Below, piece by piece: positions 9,101 to 19,004 of a DNA stretch of 64,000 nucleotides. Location: NCBI GenBank assembly GCA_963742315.1, contig CAVULE010000001.1, forward strand, positions 496,001 to 560,000, written 5' to 3'. The notes under the pieces were generated by a model that worked only from the letters and a program-made list of their open reading frames with translations, was not told the origin of the DNA and ran no database searches. The translations under genes were made by a program, and so were the position numbers. The stretch is from AV69 sp963742315 (GTDB taxonomy: Bacteria; Verrucomicrobiota; Verrucomicrobiia; Chthoniobacterales; UBA10450). Within the stretch, counting starts at the first letter, position 1; every line of letters begins with the position of its first letter.

Positions 9101-10157
9101 ATGGAACGCCAAGACAGCAATCAGCGGAAGTACGTCTTCGTGTGTGGTCTACCGCGAAGCGGAACCAGCATCCTCGGCCGCAATATTGCACGAATGGAGA
9201 ACTGCACGGGTTTCAGGGATACCGGGGTTCTCGAAGACGAAGGGCGATTTTTGCAGGATGTTTACCCGACCGAAGACGTCTGTGGTGGACCAGGCCGGTT
9301 CGGATTTGACCAACGCGCTCACCTGACAGAAGCGTCACCCTTGCTAACCCCGGAAAACGCGGCGAGGCTTCGGGTGAGTTGGCACGCTCACTGGGACAAC
9401 AGCAAGACCATCTTTGTGGAAAAAACGCCGGCCAACCTACTGATGACGCGGTTCCTGCAAGCAGCTTTTCCAAACTCGTATTTCGTTGTTATCAAACGCC
9501 ATCCCATTCCCGTGGGTATGGCTGCGCAAAAGTGGAAGGTAAACGTAACGCCACTCTACAACATGTTTGAGCATTGGTTACACTGCCATAGGCTTTACGA
9601 AGAGGACAAAACATATTTGAATCATGTCTATGAGCTGAGTTATGAGAGACTATGTTGGGAATCAGGCCAAGCACCACGAGGAAATTGCTGCCTTTATCGG
9701 GACACGCGTTCCGGAACCACCAAAGGAGGATAGATTTCGACCTGTGGTCCAGTGGCGCAATCCGTCCGGCCTGCGTGTCCCGGAACGCGCGATGGAAGAA
9801 GCGACCGGCGCTCATAACCGGAAATATTTCGATCAGTGGTACCGCCTTCTGATAAACTCACCCTTTAGAAATTACTATCGCTATATTGCCAGAAAGTATG
9901 AACCAAGGTTTGCCAAGTACGGCTATTCCTTAACAAGCGGATTTGGCGCGACCGGGGAATTGGTTCTACACGGAGAAACAATCGATCCTGTAATTGGCCC
10001 TCTCTACTGCCGTGGGGCAGATGCCTTGGCATTAGTTCAGCGTGTCGGGATGCGGTGTAAAGGGTATGCGAAGTGTCAAATCCAGGCGATGTTGCCTGAG
10101 TTTGCTCGAACGAGAATCAGACAAGCCCGCCAGAGGGAGTCTTTGACCAAAGCCTGA
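9101..10157 (+). pseudogene. Sulfotransferase, frameshifted, first of a tandem pair
   Basis: About 352 residues when read across one +1 frame change near 9641-9645. The N-terminal CGLPRSGTSILGRN is a PAPS 5'-phosphosulfate loop; VVIKRHPIPVGMA is the second nucleotide-binding block. The following gene is an obvious paralogue (shared GGPGRFGFD, LLTPEN, LMTRFLQAAFPNSYF, EIAAFIGTRVPE), which shows where the frame breaks: TATGAGAGAC here against TAYGAAGAC-type sequence there. If the break is genuine the product loses its C-terminal third. A 175-base gap separates it from the GT2 gene and shows nothing recognisable. Confidence 0.8.
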
Positions 10158-10170
10158 ATCAGCAACCGTT

Positions 10171-11191
10171 ATGAGAGAGGAAGAGAAACGGGAATGCAAG
10201 TACGTGTTTGTCTGCGGTCTGCACCGAAGCGGAACGAGCGTGCTCGGTCGCAATGTCGGAAGACTAGAGGATTGCACCGGCTTCAAGAATACCCCCTTCT
10301 ACATCGGCACGTCCATACCCATAGATGAAGGCGAACATCTTCAGGATATATATCCACTCGACCTTGAATGCGGCGGTCCTGGCCGGTTTGGGTTTGATTC
10401 ACGGACGCATCGCACGGAGAACTCAGAATTGTTAACGCCTGAGAATGTGGCCAGGCTTCGGGCCAGTTGGCATCGATACTGGGATAAGAGCAAGATGATA
10501 TGCGTGGAGAAAACTCCAGGGAACATTTTGATGACGCGGTTTCTGCAAGCGGCATTTCCTAATTCGTATTTTATTGTGATCAGGCGACACCCTATCGCTG
10601 TCAGCATGTCCACACAGCGGATGTGGAGTGTAAAGATAACGTCCCTTCACCGTCTCTTCGAACACTGGCTACATTGTTACGAACTCTTCGAACAGGACAA
10701 GAACCATCTAAGACATGTGTATGAGTTAACCTACGAAGACTACATCGGAGATCCAGTGAAGTACCATCAGGAAATAGCTGCGTTTATTGGCACCCGAGTT
10801 CCTGAAAGTGGAATGGAAGACGTAAGGCGAGCTAACAATAAAAAGTATTTTGACCGGTGGTCCACACTCCTGAAACAATCTGGCACGCAGAGTTACTGCC
10901 GATATGTTGCGCGGAAGTACGAGCCGCGAGTTGCAAAGTAACGGGTACTCGCTGACAACGGGATTGAATTTGGCTGAGAAAGAGCTTTGCGCCAGGGACA
11001 AAACGTCCGCTGCGGTCGGCGCTCTGTATTGTCTTAGGGCAGATGTTTCTGCCTTTTTGCGCCGTTTTCACACATTGGTGCCAAAGTTATTAATTCAGGC
11101 GATCTTGCCTGACTTTATCCTGGGTAGAATCAGGCGTGCCCGGCGCAGTGCGGCTTTGAGGAAAGGGGAGGCAGAGGTGCTTTGTCGCTAG
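10171..11191 (+). pseudogene. Sulfotransferase, frameshifted near the C-terminus, second of a tandem pair
   Basis: About 340 residues if joined across a +1 change near 10940, where AAGTAACGGG would read on as AK-YGYS, as in the upstream paralogue, with one A removed. The PAPS loop is CGLHRSGTSVLGRN (His replaces Pro compared with its twin) and the second site is IVIRRHPIAVSMS. Most of the catalytic part lies before the break (257 residues), so a truncated product might still fold. Only 13 bases separate it from the first copy, so the pair arose by tandem duplication and then diverged. The substrate is likely a sugar in the same EPS. Confidence 0.8.
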
Positions 11192-11311
11192 AATTAACCG
11201 GCGCCCACCGCAAGTTGATCTTGTTGCCAAACTAGAGAATTTCAGGGGGACAAACGGCGAAAGGCGGAGTGGTGTAGCGATGTAGAGGCCGGAGGATATG
11301 ACAGCTCAGGT

Positions 11312-12241
11312 TTGAGTCTAGAGGTTCGAAGGCCCAGGAGGAAAACAGCGTTGCAATGTAAATCATTGCAATCTCAAACCGATGAAGACGGACAAATTAA
11401 GCTAATGCCGTCGACAGTTACGCGAGATCACCTGACCACTTCCCAAGGTGAGAAATCGCGCAAATTCTGGGGAATCATTACCCGAAAGCAGCGCTGGGGC
11501 TTGTCGTGGCGTGGTTGGCTCATTTTGGTCGCGCTTGCATTTGCAAGTGCCTTTTTGCTCTTCCTAAATGTTCAGCCATTTCTGTCGGTGACGCACCGTG
11601 TGAACACTGATATTCTCGTCGTCGAGGGATGGATACCTACCTACGCTATCCGAGCTAGCGTAGACGAGTTCAAGGCTGGGTCCTATCAGCGCATCTTTGT
11701 CACCGGCGGCCCTGTAGAAGGAAATGGGGGGTACATTAACGATTACTATACCTCGGCCAGTGTCGGGGAAGAAGCTTTGAAGAAATTCGGACTTCCGAGT
11801 GAATCTCTGCAGATGGTCCCATCGCGCGTAATTGGCCGGGACAGAACGTACTACTCGGCGGTCACATTTCGAGACTGGCTTAGCGAACACAAGGTTGGCG
11901 TGCATAGTTTTAATGTTGTAACGGAGGGTGCACATGCTCGCCGGACTCGCTTACTTTACGAGAAGGCATTCGGGAAAAATGTAGTGGTTGGCATTATCTC
12001 CGTCCCGAACCCCGATTATGACGTGAGGCATTGGTGGCGCTATAGCGATGGTGTTAGGGAAGTATTAAGCGAGGGCGTTGGCTACATCTATGCCAGGCTC
12101 TTTTTCTATCCGTCAAGGTCGTTAGGGGAGAAAACGGCGGTGTCTCGGCACAAAGGATCTCCCGCAGTTGATAAGGATAGCTCTGGTCAGGCTGTTATCC
12201 CGGATAGGCCTTATGTTGTTACTGTAAATCATTTCTTTTGA
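11312..12241 (+). CDS. Membrane-anchored ElyC/SanA/YdcF-like (DUF218) protein
   Basis: 309 residues from TTG 11312, or 278 from ATG 11405. After a basic stretch there is one membrane segment (WLILVALAFASAFLLFLNV), then a DUF218-type domain outside the membrane: DILVVEGWIPTYAI, then IFVTGGPVEGNG, then SRVIGRDRTYYSAVTFRDWL, then FNVVTEGAHARRTRLLYEKAF. The family (SanA, ElyC, YdcF) acts in the envelope with poorly known chemistry and has been linked to lipid carrier or barrier maintenance. It lies between the sulfotransferase pair and thrA. Its role in glycan assembly is only suggested by position. Confidence 0.72.
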   Translation: MSLEVRRPRRKTALQCKSLQSQTDEDGQIKLMPSTVTRDHLTTSQGEKSRKFWGIITRKQRWGLSWRGWLILVALAFASAFLLFLNVQPFLSVTHRVNTDILVVEGWIPTYAIRASVDEFKAGSYQRIFVTGGPVEGNGGYINDYYTSASVGEEALKKFGLPSESLQMVPSRVIGRDRTYYSAVTFRDWLSEHKVGVHSFNVVTEGAHARRTRLLYEKAFGKNVVVGIISVPNPDYDVRHWWRYSDGVREVLSEGVGYIYARLFFYPSRSLGEKTAVSRHKGSPAVDKDSSGQAVIPDRPYVVTVNHFF

Positions 12242-12377
12242 CGGTGTCTTCGACCCCTAAACGACATCTGGATTGAGCGCTCAACACCTCCCAGCTCCTT
12301 AAAAGATAAACGGCATTGCCGCTGCGAATGCAACAACCCGAAGACTGCTTGTCGGCCCGTGGCCTACATGTCTTGAA

Positions 12378-14849
12378 ATGACTTCAACTTGGGTAGTTCA
12401 CAAGTTCGGGGGCACGAGTCTCGCCGATGCGAAGCGCTACCGCCAGGTCGCGGCAATTTTGCGCGGCGAGGTTAAGGACACGAAAAAAGCGATTGTAGTG
12501 TCCGCTATGCATGGGGTGACTGATGCCTTGATTGAGCTCGTAGGTTTCGCCAAAACAGGTAAGGAAGTTTATCTCTCTTGTGCCGACGCGCTCAAGGCCC
12601 GTCATGTCGCCGCCATTGAGAGCCTCCTCCCGTCTGAAAGGTGGCAGCCCCTTCTCGACGCTTTAGAGTCCGATTTTAAAGATATCAAGGATGTCCTCAG
12701 GGGTATTTATCTCAGCCGCACGTTTTCCGACCGAACTCTCGAATTTATTTCGGGGCACGGCGAGCTCTGGTCTGCGCAGATCCTGAGCGCTCATCTCAAT
12801 GCGACGGGGATCGCCTCAAGCTGGCTCGATGCCCGGACTCTTTTTATCGTTGAGCACGGCGATACCGCCGTGAGCGTGGATTGGGAGCGGACAAAATCCA
12901 GGACTAGCGAATGGCTCAAGACGCTGAAGACGGATTGGGTCGTGGTTACCGGCTTTATCGCTTCTACCTCTGAAGGTCTTCCAACCACGCTCAAGAGAAA
13001 TGGAAGCGACTTTTCAGCCTCGATCCTGGGAAAGCTTTTGAACGCACGTATTATCACGATTTGGACGGACGTTGACGGAGTCATGAGCGCTGATCCGAGA
13101 CTGGTACCTGAAGCCGCCGTGCTCGAATATATCTCGTACCAGGAGGCGACCGAGTTAGCTTATTTTGGCGCCCAAGTCATTCATCCAAGCACGATGGCCC
13201 CCGCGATCGAAAACGAGATCCCAATTTGGATCCGGAACACTTTCAACCCCTCCGCTCCCGGAACCAAGATTCACAACAAGGCTGGGAACGGCCCTTCGGT
13301 CAAGGGGTTCGCCACGGTCGACGGAATGGCGCTCATCAATGTCGAGGGTACCGGCATGATAGGCGTGCCTGGCGTAGCTAACCGCCTTTTTGGCGCGCTC
13401 CGTGACGTAGGCGTTTCCGTGGTCATGATTTCGCAGGCCAGTTCGGAGCATTCGATCTGCTTTGCAATTCCGGAAGTCCAATCCGATCTCGCGCGCACGA
13501 CCGTTGAGCGCGCGTTTTTCGCCGAGCTGCACCACAACCAAATTCAGATGATCGGAGTGACGGACAACTGCAGCATCGTCGCTGCGGTAGGTGATAACAT
13601 GGTCGATCATCCCGGCATTGCCGGAAAATTCTTTAGTGCTCTTGGAAGAGCACAGGTCAATATTCGTGCGATTGCTCAGGGCTCCTCCGAGAGAAATATC
13701 TCGGCCGTCATTGATCGTGGCGATTCGCGAAAAGCGCTCCGATCCGTGCACGCCGCCTTTTATCTTTCAAATCAGACGATTTCGATCGGCGTCATCGGCT
13801 CGGGGCTCATTGGGGGTACTTTTATTGATCAGCTTAAAACGCAGATGGAGACTCTGAAGAAGGAATTCAAGATCGACCTTCGCGTACGCGGCATCCTTAA
13901 CTCCAAAGCCATGGTGCTCAGCGAAAAGGGCCGATCATTGGAGAACTGGCGCGACTACATCAAGACTAGTGGTGTGTCGCCGGACCTGGAAAGCTTCGTG
14001 GCTCACGTCCAGGCCGATCATTTCCCTCACGCTGCTATCGTGGATTGTACTGCGAGCGCAGAGCTTGCCGCACATTACCCGCGCTGGCTTAAGCGCGGCA
14101 TCCACATCATTACGCCGAACAAGAAAGCTAATACTGGCACGATGGAATTCTATCGGACGCTCCGCTCCGTTTCGCGAGACAGGAATTGCCATTATCTTTA
14201 TGAAACAACCGTGGGCGCCGGGCTTCCCATTATCAGCACACTTAGGGACTTGATCCAGACCGGCGACGAAGTGTTGGAGATCGAAGGCGTGCTCTCGGGA
14301 ACCATTTCATACATTTTCAATACATTTGACGGGACAAAGCCATTTTCGGAGATCGTCCAGGACGCCCGCAGCAAAGGCTATACTGAGCCCGATCCCAGGG
14401 AGGATCTCTCGGGCGTGGACGTGGCAAGAAAGCTCGTGATTCTTGCGCGTGAGATCGGTCTTGATCTCGAGCTTGAAGATGTCCGCGTTGAAAGCCTCGT
14501 ACCGGAATTACTTCGTGATGGTTCCATCGAAGACTTTCTCCATGGCCTCCCCGGGCACGATTCTGCGATGATGGATCTTCTTAATCGGGCGCGAGACCGC
14601 GACCAAGTGATTCGCTATGTTGGCGTGGTCGATCCGAAGAAGGGCTGCGCAGTCCAGCTGAAGAATTACCCCCGCTCGCATGTCTTTGCTAGGACCAGCG
14701 GAAGCGACAACATTGTTGCTTTCAAGACGCACCGGTACAATCCGCAGCCGCTTATCGTTCAGGGTCCGGGTGCCGGGCCCGCAGTTACAGCTGGCGGCGT
14801 GTTTGCTGATCTGCTCAGGCTTGCTTCTTACCTGGGAGGCCCAGCTTGA
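12378..14849 (+). CDS. thrA: Bifunctional aspartokinase / homoserine dehydrogenase
   Basis: 823 residues, the usual length of ThrA/MetL fusions. Residues ~1-300 are aspartokinase (VHKFGGTSLADAKRY; TLKRNGSDFSASILGKLL; IWTDVDGVMSADPR). Residues ~310-460 are two ACT-type regulatory units (VEGTGMIGVPGVANRLF; NIRAIAQGSSERNISAV). Residues ~465-823 are homoserine dehydrogenase with NAD(P) loop GVIGSGLIGGTF, THATP-site TPNKKANTG, ETTVGAGLPIISTL and LSGTISYIFN. The enzyme phosphorylates aspartate and reduces aspartate semialdehyde, feeding threonine, methionine and lysine synthesis. The ACT region suggests feedback inhibition. It is flanked by unrelated genes and seems to be transcribed alone. Very secure. 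Confidence 0.97.
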   Translation: MTSTWVVHKFGGTSLADAKRYRQVAAILRGEVKDTKKAIVVSAMHGVTDALIELVGFAKTGKEVYLSCADALKARHVAAIESLLPSERWQPLLDALESDFKDIKDVLRGIYLSRTFSDRTLEFISGHGELWSAQILSAHLNATGIASSWLDARTLFIVEHGDTAVSVDWERTKSRTSEWLKTLKTDWVVVTGFIASTSEGLPTTLKRNGSDFSASILGKLLNARIITIWTDVDGVMSADPRLVPEAAVLEYISYQEATELAYFGAQVIHPSTMAPAIENEIPIWIRNTFNPSAPGTKIHNKAGNGPSVKGFATVDGMALINVEGTGMIGVPGVANRLFGALRDVGVSVVMISQASSEHSICFAIPEVQSDLARTTVERAFFAELHHNQIQMIGVTDNCSIVAAVGDNMVDHPGIAGKFFSALGRAQVNIRAIAQGSSERNISAVIDRGDSRKALRSVHAAFYLSNQTISIGVIGSGLIGGTFIDQLKTQMETLKKEFKIDLRVRGILNSKAMVLSEKGRSLENWRDYIKTSGVSPDLESFVAHVQADHFPHAAIVDCTASAELAAHYPRWLKRGIHIITPNKKANTGTMEFYRTLRSVSRDRNCHYLYETTVGAGLPIISTLRDLIQTGDEVLEIEGVLSGTISYIFNTFDGTKPFSEIVQDARSKGYTEPDPREDLSGVDVARKLVILAREIGLDLELEDVRVESLVPELLRDGSIEDFLHGLPGHDSAMMDLLNRARDRDQVIRYVGVVDPKKGCAVQLKNYPRSHVFARTSGSDNIVAFKTHRYNPQPLIVQGPGAGPAVTAGGVFADLLRLASYLGGPA

Positions 14850-15122
14850 TTTAGCTAATATTCTGCACGCAACTCATTTTGCTGACTGAAGCCATTAAAA
14901 TATGTGTTGTCGATTTTTGGCGTTTCGCCGGAGCGCGAAGGGCCGGCTAAAAACAGGAGCAAATTCAAGGTTGTCCTGAAAGTCGCACAAGGTTACTCGC
15001 CGGTCTGCTTCGAACGCGCGATTGGCCGCAGGAAATGGGTTATAAGTAAGAGTTGCTGTTGCAGGGACTCTTGATAGAATCGTTGATTGGATGCGCAAGT
15101 TGGGGAAAGGGCGATTATACAA

Positions 15123-15791
15123 ATGAATTCAATTTCGTTACGTGCGGGTAAATTTCAGTGTTCCGGGGCCGCCACTTCTGCTGCGATCGTGGTCATGATC
15201 ATGTTATCATGGAGCGGTCGGGCGAAAGCGAACCCCATCTGGATCGATCTGGGACCATCGCCGTCGCTCAAATCGCAGACCTCGGACCCCTTCGACGGGC
15301 TGGACGGCATATCTCTGGCCGGCCAGACGCTGTCGATTAACTTCCGGTTTACCAATAGCGAATTTGTACGTTTATTCACAGTTACCAGTCAATCATTTAA
15401 ATCATTATTAACCCTGCAAACGAATGGTTCCGGGTTCGTGGGTTATCTCGGCGGCACCGGCTTCTTACTTGATCAGCAAGGTCACGCGCTCACTACCCCG
15501 GAGGATCTCGGCCTTGCAGCCAGAAACGACGGTTCATTGCACGCTGGTCTCTTCCCTTTTTTCTCGGGAGAGCTGAACACGCCGGTCGACTTCTTTGGCA
15601 TCCATTTCGACTTAACCCTTCCCAACCGTCCCTGGCTGACCATAACCGGGAGCGATTTCGGACTGATTTCTGATCCCGGTCAGGTATTTGGAATTGGTCC
15701 CGGTGTTCCGCCGGACATCGTTCCGGATGCGGGCGGCACTTTGCTCTTGCTCGGTATAAGTGTGACTGGATTGATGGCAATCAAAAGGTGA
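15123..15791 (+). CDS. Exosortase-sorted secreted protein (VPD-x-G C-terminal signal)
   Basis: About 222 residues from ATG 15123. The N-terminus is a long signal sequence ending near GRAKANP. The middle is a beta-rich domain of unknown function. The end is VPDAGGTLLLLGISVTGLMAIKR: a VPD(A)GG motif, a hydrophobic helix and a short basic tail, the three-part pattern of VPDSG/PEP-CTERM sorting signals. After export, exosortase is expected to cut at this motif and anchor the protein in the envelope or EPS. The exosortase gene lies 32 kb away in the same window. The domain itself is not recognised. I found no good sigma-54 promoter in the 270 bases upstream, unlike the two other sorted genes. Confidence 0.75.
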   Translation: MNSISLRAGKFQCSGAATSAAIVVMIMLSWSGRAKANPIWIDLGPSPSLKSQTSDPFDGLDGISLAGQTLSINFRFTNSEFVRLFTVTSQSFKSLLTLQTNGSGFVGYLGGTGFLLDQQGHALTTPEDLGLAARNDGSLHAGLFPFFSGELNTPVDFFGIHFDLTLPNRPWLTITGSDFGLISDPGQVFGIGPGVPPDIVPDAGGTLLLLGISVTGLMAIKR

Positions 15792-15969
15792 GGAGTTGAT
15801 CGCCTGCCGCTCCTGCGGTGGAGACTTTGCGATGTGTCCGCCCTGCAGACAAATGTGCTCACTCTAGGTAGCGCCCCGACTTTTCGCTTCCAAATAGCGG
15901 CGATAGCGGCCCAGAAACTGGGCACGATCTAGTAATCCCTTCCTTTCAGCAGCAAATTTGTACGTCTTT

Positions 15970-16569
15970 ATGGATCTTGAGATGGCATCTGCTCACGTTG
16001 TCGCTGCTCTGCACGAGGGCGCAGACCTCCGGATGAAAATCGGCCGCGAGATTAGTCCGACAATCGTTAAAGCGGCTGTGCTGATCGCGAACTGCCTGCA
16101 ATCGGGTAGCAAGCTTTTGCTGTTCGGGAATGGCGGTAGCGCAGCCGACGCTCAGCACCTGGCGGCTGAGTTTGTGGGCCGCTTTGCCATGGAGCGCGGC
16201 GGATTGCCAGCGATCGCATTGACCACCGACTCATCCATCCTCACTGCGGTGGGGAACGATTACGGTTTTGAGCGGGTTTTTTCCCGGCAAATTGAGGCAT
16301 TGGGCCGTCCTAACGATGTCGCAATCGGCATCAGTACTAGCGGCAATTCAGCAAATGTCCTTGCTGGTCTAAAACAGGCGTCAAAACAGAATCTGAAAAC
16401 GATTGGGCTGGCGGGAAAAGACGGGGGAGCAATTGCGAAATGTGTTGATCTTCCGATCACCGTTGCTTGTGCAAATACCGCACGTATCCAGGAGTGTCAC
16501 ATCACGATCGGACATATCCTTTGTGAACTGGTGGAGACCGAATTGTTTCACAACCGCAAAGATGTATAA
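15970..16569 (+). CDS. gmhA: Phosphoheptose isomerase (SIS family)
   Basis: About 199 residues from ATG 15970 (TTG 15958 is an alternative). The SIS fold is clear: LLLFGNGGSAADAQHLAAEFVGRF, then TTDSSILTAVGNDYGFERVFSRQIEALG, then GISTSGNSANVLAGL, and C-terminal ECHITIGHILCELVE. This matches D-sedoheptulose-7-phosphate isomerase GmhA, which makes D-glycero-D-manno-heptose-7-phosphate, the first step towards ADP- or GDP-heptose. No gmhB, hldE or hldD is in the window. It supports the GT9 gene at 5598 as a heptosyltransferase. It stands alone between a sorted protein and an adenylation enzyme. The family is secure; DiaA-like paralogues are the main alternative. Confidence 0.88.
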   Translation: MDLEMASAHVVAALHEGADLRMKIGREISPTIVKAAVLIANCLQSGSKLLLFGNGGSAADAQHLAAEFVGRFAMERGGLPAIALTTDSSILTAVGNDYGFERVFSRQIEALGRPNDVAIGISTSGNSANVLAGLKQASKQNLKTIGLAGKDGGAIAKCVDLPITVACANTARIQECHITIGHILCELVETELFHNRKDV

Positions 16570-16771
16570 GACACGAAGATTTCATTGTTGTCGCGGCGAT
16601 CTATCGCCAATGGTAGATTGCGGCTAGTAAGAGATTTTGCTTAGCACAGACGGCGGGAGTTGGTTCGCACGAACTCGTGGAAGGTGTGTTCATTTGCCCC
16701 GGATTCCCCCGGCTGCAATCTGTCCCTGCCGTGAGTATTGATTCAACACGCAGACTAACTGTTACGAAGAA

Positions 16772-18496
16772 ATGGAACCTGCACAGGGTGGCAGTAGCGT
16801 GGGCGGACGCGGAGGCGAAAATGCCGGTTCATTGGCAGTGAACGAACTCTTTCGGATGAAAAATCGGGACTTGTCGATGGATACTGGCACATCGAATCGA
16901 TTGCTTTGGAGTGGGTTTCTTGAGTCTTCCGCCCGATTTCCAAATCGTGGTGCGGTTGAGATTGCCGGCCACGAGCTTAGTTATCAACGATTGGCGCAAC
17001 AAGCTAAGCGTCTCGCCGCTACAATTCAAGAAGGCACAGACCAGGGCGCAGTTCCGCTGACCGGAATATTTGCCTATCGTTCCGAGACGGCATATGCCGG
17101 AGTTTTGGGTGGTCTCATGGCAGGCCACGGTTATGTGCCGCTCAATCCGACATTCCCTATCGGTAGGACCAGGCTGATGCTGGAAAGATCGATGTGTCGA
17201 TCGCTCATCGCCGACGCACGGTCCGAGCCGCAACTGGAAAAACTATTGTCAGGATTTCCGCTTCCGTTACTGGTTATTTGCCCGGATCTAAATGACGTTA
17301 GTGAATTAGCGAAGCAATTGCCCAACCATCAACTAATTGGTGCCGCAGATCTAGCTGATGCAGGCGAATGGAAGCCGCGGAATATTGATGTTAATTCGAT
17401 CGCGTATCTTCTTTTCACCTCGGGCAGCACCGGCCAACCAAAGGGCGTGATGGTCTCTCACGCGAACGTGCTGCATTATGTGGACTACATCACAAAGCGA
17501 TATCGAATCGAAAGCGATGACCGCTTGTCACAGACATTTGACCTGACCTTTGATTTATCAGCACACGATCTATTTGTGACCTGGACAAACGGGGCTTGTC
17601 TCTGCGTTCCCACCCAAAAGCAGATGATTAAGCCGGGTGCCCTCATCAACGCTGCACGGTTGACAGCCTGGTTCTCGGTCCCTTCTACGGCAATATTCAT
17701 GCGCCGACTCGGGGAGCTCAAACCGGGTCTATATCCACACCTGCGATTGAGCCTATTCTGTGGCGAAGCGTTGCCAGTTGACGTTGTCCGCGACTGGAGT
17801 GCCGCCGCGCCGAATTCACGCATTGAAAATATCTATGGACCTACTGAGTTAACTATCGGTTGCACCGCCTACCGATGGGACAATCAAAGCTCAGCCGCCG
17901 AATGTGAACGAGGCATTGTCCCAATCGGCGAACCCTTTGAGCATATGGAGGCGCTTATCGTAGATGAAGAACTACGGGAGGTAGCGATAGGCCGTGAGGG
18001 CGAACTTCTCATGACGGGTCCGCAATTAAGTCAGGGTTACTGGCGTGATGAAGAAAAAACGAGACGCGCGTTTGTATCTGTAGCCAATCGAAACGGGATC
18101 TACTACCGAACCGGAGATCGCGTTCGGCGATCTTTGCCTGGCAAACCTCTGACCTACCTGGGTCGCCTTGACCATCAGGTCAAAGTTTTAGGTCATCGCG
18201 TAGAACTCGGTGAAGTGGAAGCAGTGGCCAGGAGCCTATCTGGGGTAGACGGAATTGTCGCCCTGGGTTGGCCGAAAGGGAATAGTGCTGATCGAATCGA
18301 GCTATTTCTGGAAGCAGACAAGTTCGATACGGCGCCCCTTCTGAACGCGCTAAAGACAAAACTACCTCATTATATGGTACCGCGAACAATCCACGTTCTT
18401 CCGCGACTCCCCTTGAACCCAAATGGTAAGTACGACCGACGCGGGTTGGAAACACTCCTGACGGAAAAGCTAGACCCCGATATTGCTCGGCCCTAG
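16772..18496 (+). CDS. Stand-alone amino-acid adenylation enzyme (DltA/NRPS A-domain-like)
   Basis: 574 residues from ATG 16772; ATG 16877 is another plausible start and gives a more usual N-terminus. All core adenylation motifs are visible: A3 LLFTSGSTGQPKGVMVSH, A4 FDLTFDLSAHDLF, A5 NIYGPTELTIGC, A7 YYRTGDRVRR, A8 GRLDHQVKVLGHRVELGEVEAV and A10 PLNPNGKYDRR with the catalytic Lys. There is no condensation, carrier or thioesterase domain. It would activate a carboxylate, most likely an amino acid, as AMP ester and load it onto a separate carrier protein. Several acyl carrier proteins lie 11-28 kb downstream. Which substrate and carrier it uses is unknown. Confidence 0.85.
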   Translation: MEPAQGGSSVGGRGGENAGSLAVNELFRMKNRDLSMDTGTSNRLLWSGFLESSARFPNRGAVEIAGHELSYQRLAQQAKRLAATIQEGTDQGAVPLTGIFAYRSETAYAGVLGGLMAGHGYVPLNPTFPIGRTRLMLERSMCRSLIADARSEPQLEKLLSGFPLPLLVICPDLNDVSELAKQLPNHQLIGAADLADAGEWKPRNIDVNSIAYLLFTSGSTGQPKGVMVSHANVLHYVDYITKRYRIESDDRLSQTFDLTFDLSAHDLFVTWTNGACLCVPTQKQMIKPGALINAARLTAWFSVPSTAIFMRRLGELKPGLYPHLRLSLFCGEALPVDVVRDWSAAAPNSRIENIYGPTELTIGCTAYRWDNQSSAAECERGIVPIGEPFEHMEALIVDEELREVAIGREGELLMTGPQLSQGYWRDEEKTRRAFVSVANRNGIYYRTGDRVRRSLPGKPLTYLGRLDHQVKVLGHRVELGEVEAVARSLSGVDGIVALGWPKGNSADRIELFLEADKFDTAPLLNALKTKLPHYMVPRTIHVLPRLPLNPNGKYDRRGLETLLTEKLDPDIARP

Positions 18497-19004
18497 GTCG
18501 CGCTAGGTTGGATGGGCTGCGTTTTGTCTGCCTGGGCGCATGCATCGGCTAACGGGAAAAGACATGTTGTCATGTGTCATTCAAATCGCAGGGCCTGGAT
18601 CAAAATTGGTCCGGGGTGAAGTCGAAATAGTACCGATTGGCCTAAATTTTAGGCCAGCATCTGAAGCGGCGAAGCGAGGCTGCGCAGAATTTTAGCTATC
18701 GGACTTAAGGAAATAGGCATCTGCTTAGGAACAACTTAACGTCGTAACGTTGTCTGATGATCCAGGAAGAAGTGGCATGCAAAAATCGCATGGCATGCTT
18801 GATGTTAATAGGCACCCGTGAGTTCGTCGAAGGAAAAGAAGGACGCAGATTCCGGGATGACAAGACGCTCGGAGCCGACTACAATAAACGCAATCTCTCT
18901 TTCTAATTATGAATTTATGAAGCCTTTGTCACCGAAAAGTAATTCCGTAAAATCTAGCTTTGACAGCGGGCCCGCGACCTGATTTACCTACGTTTTTAGA
19001 GTAA
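18497..19004 (+). other. 508-base intergenic region before the copper-oxidase-like gene
   Basis: No open frame of useful length and no RNA family that I recognise. It contains two copies of GGCATGC around 18774 and 18791 and A/T-rich stretches near 18895-18960 that could hold the promoter of the next gene. I could not place -35/-10 boxes with confidence. Confidence 0.4.

Noticed and set aside
15817..15832. Sigma-54-like GG-N10-GC match upstream of gmhA
   Set aside because: Only GG and TTGC fit; the rest of the -24 box does not, and a sugar isomerase is not an expected target.
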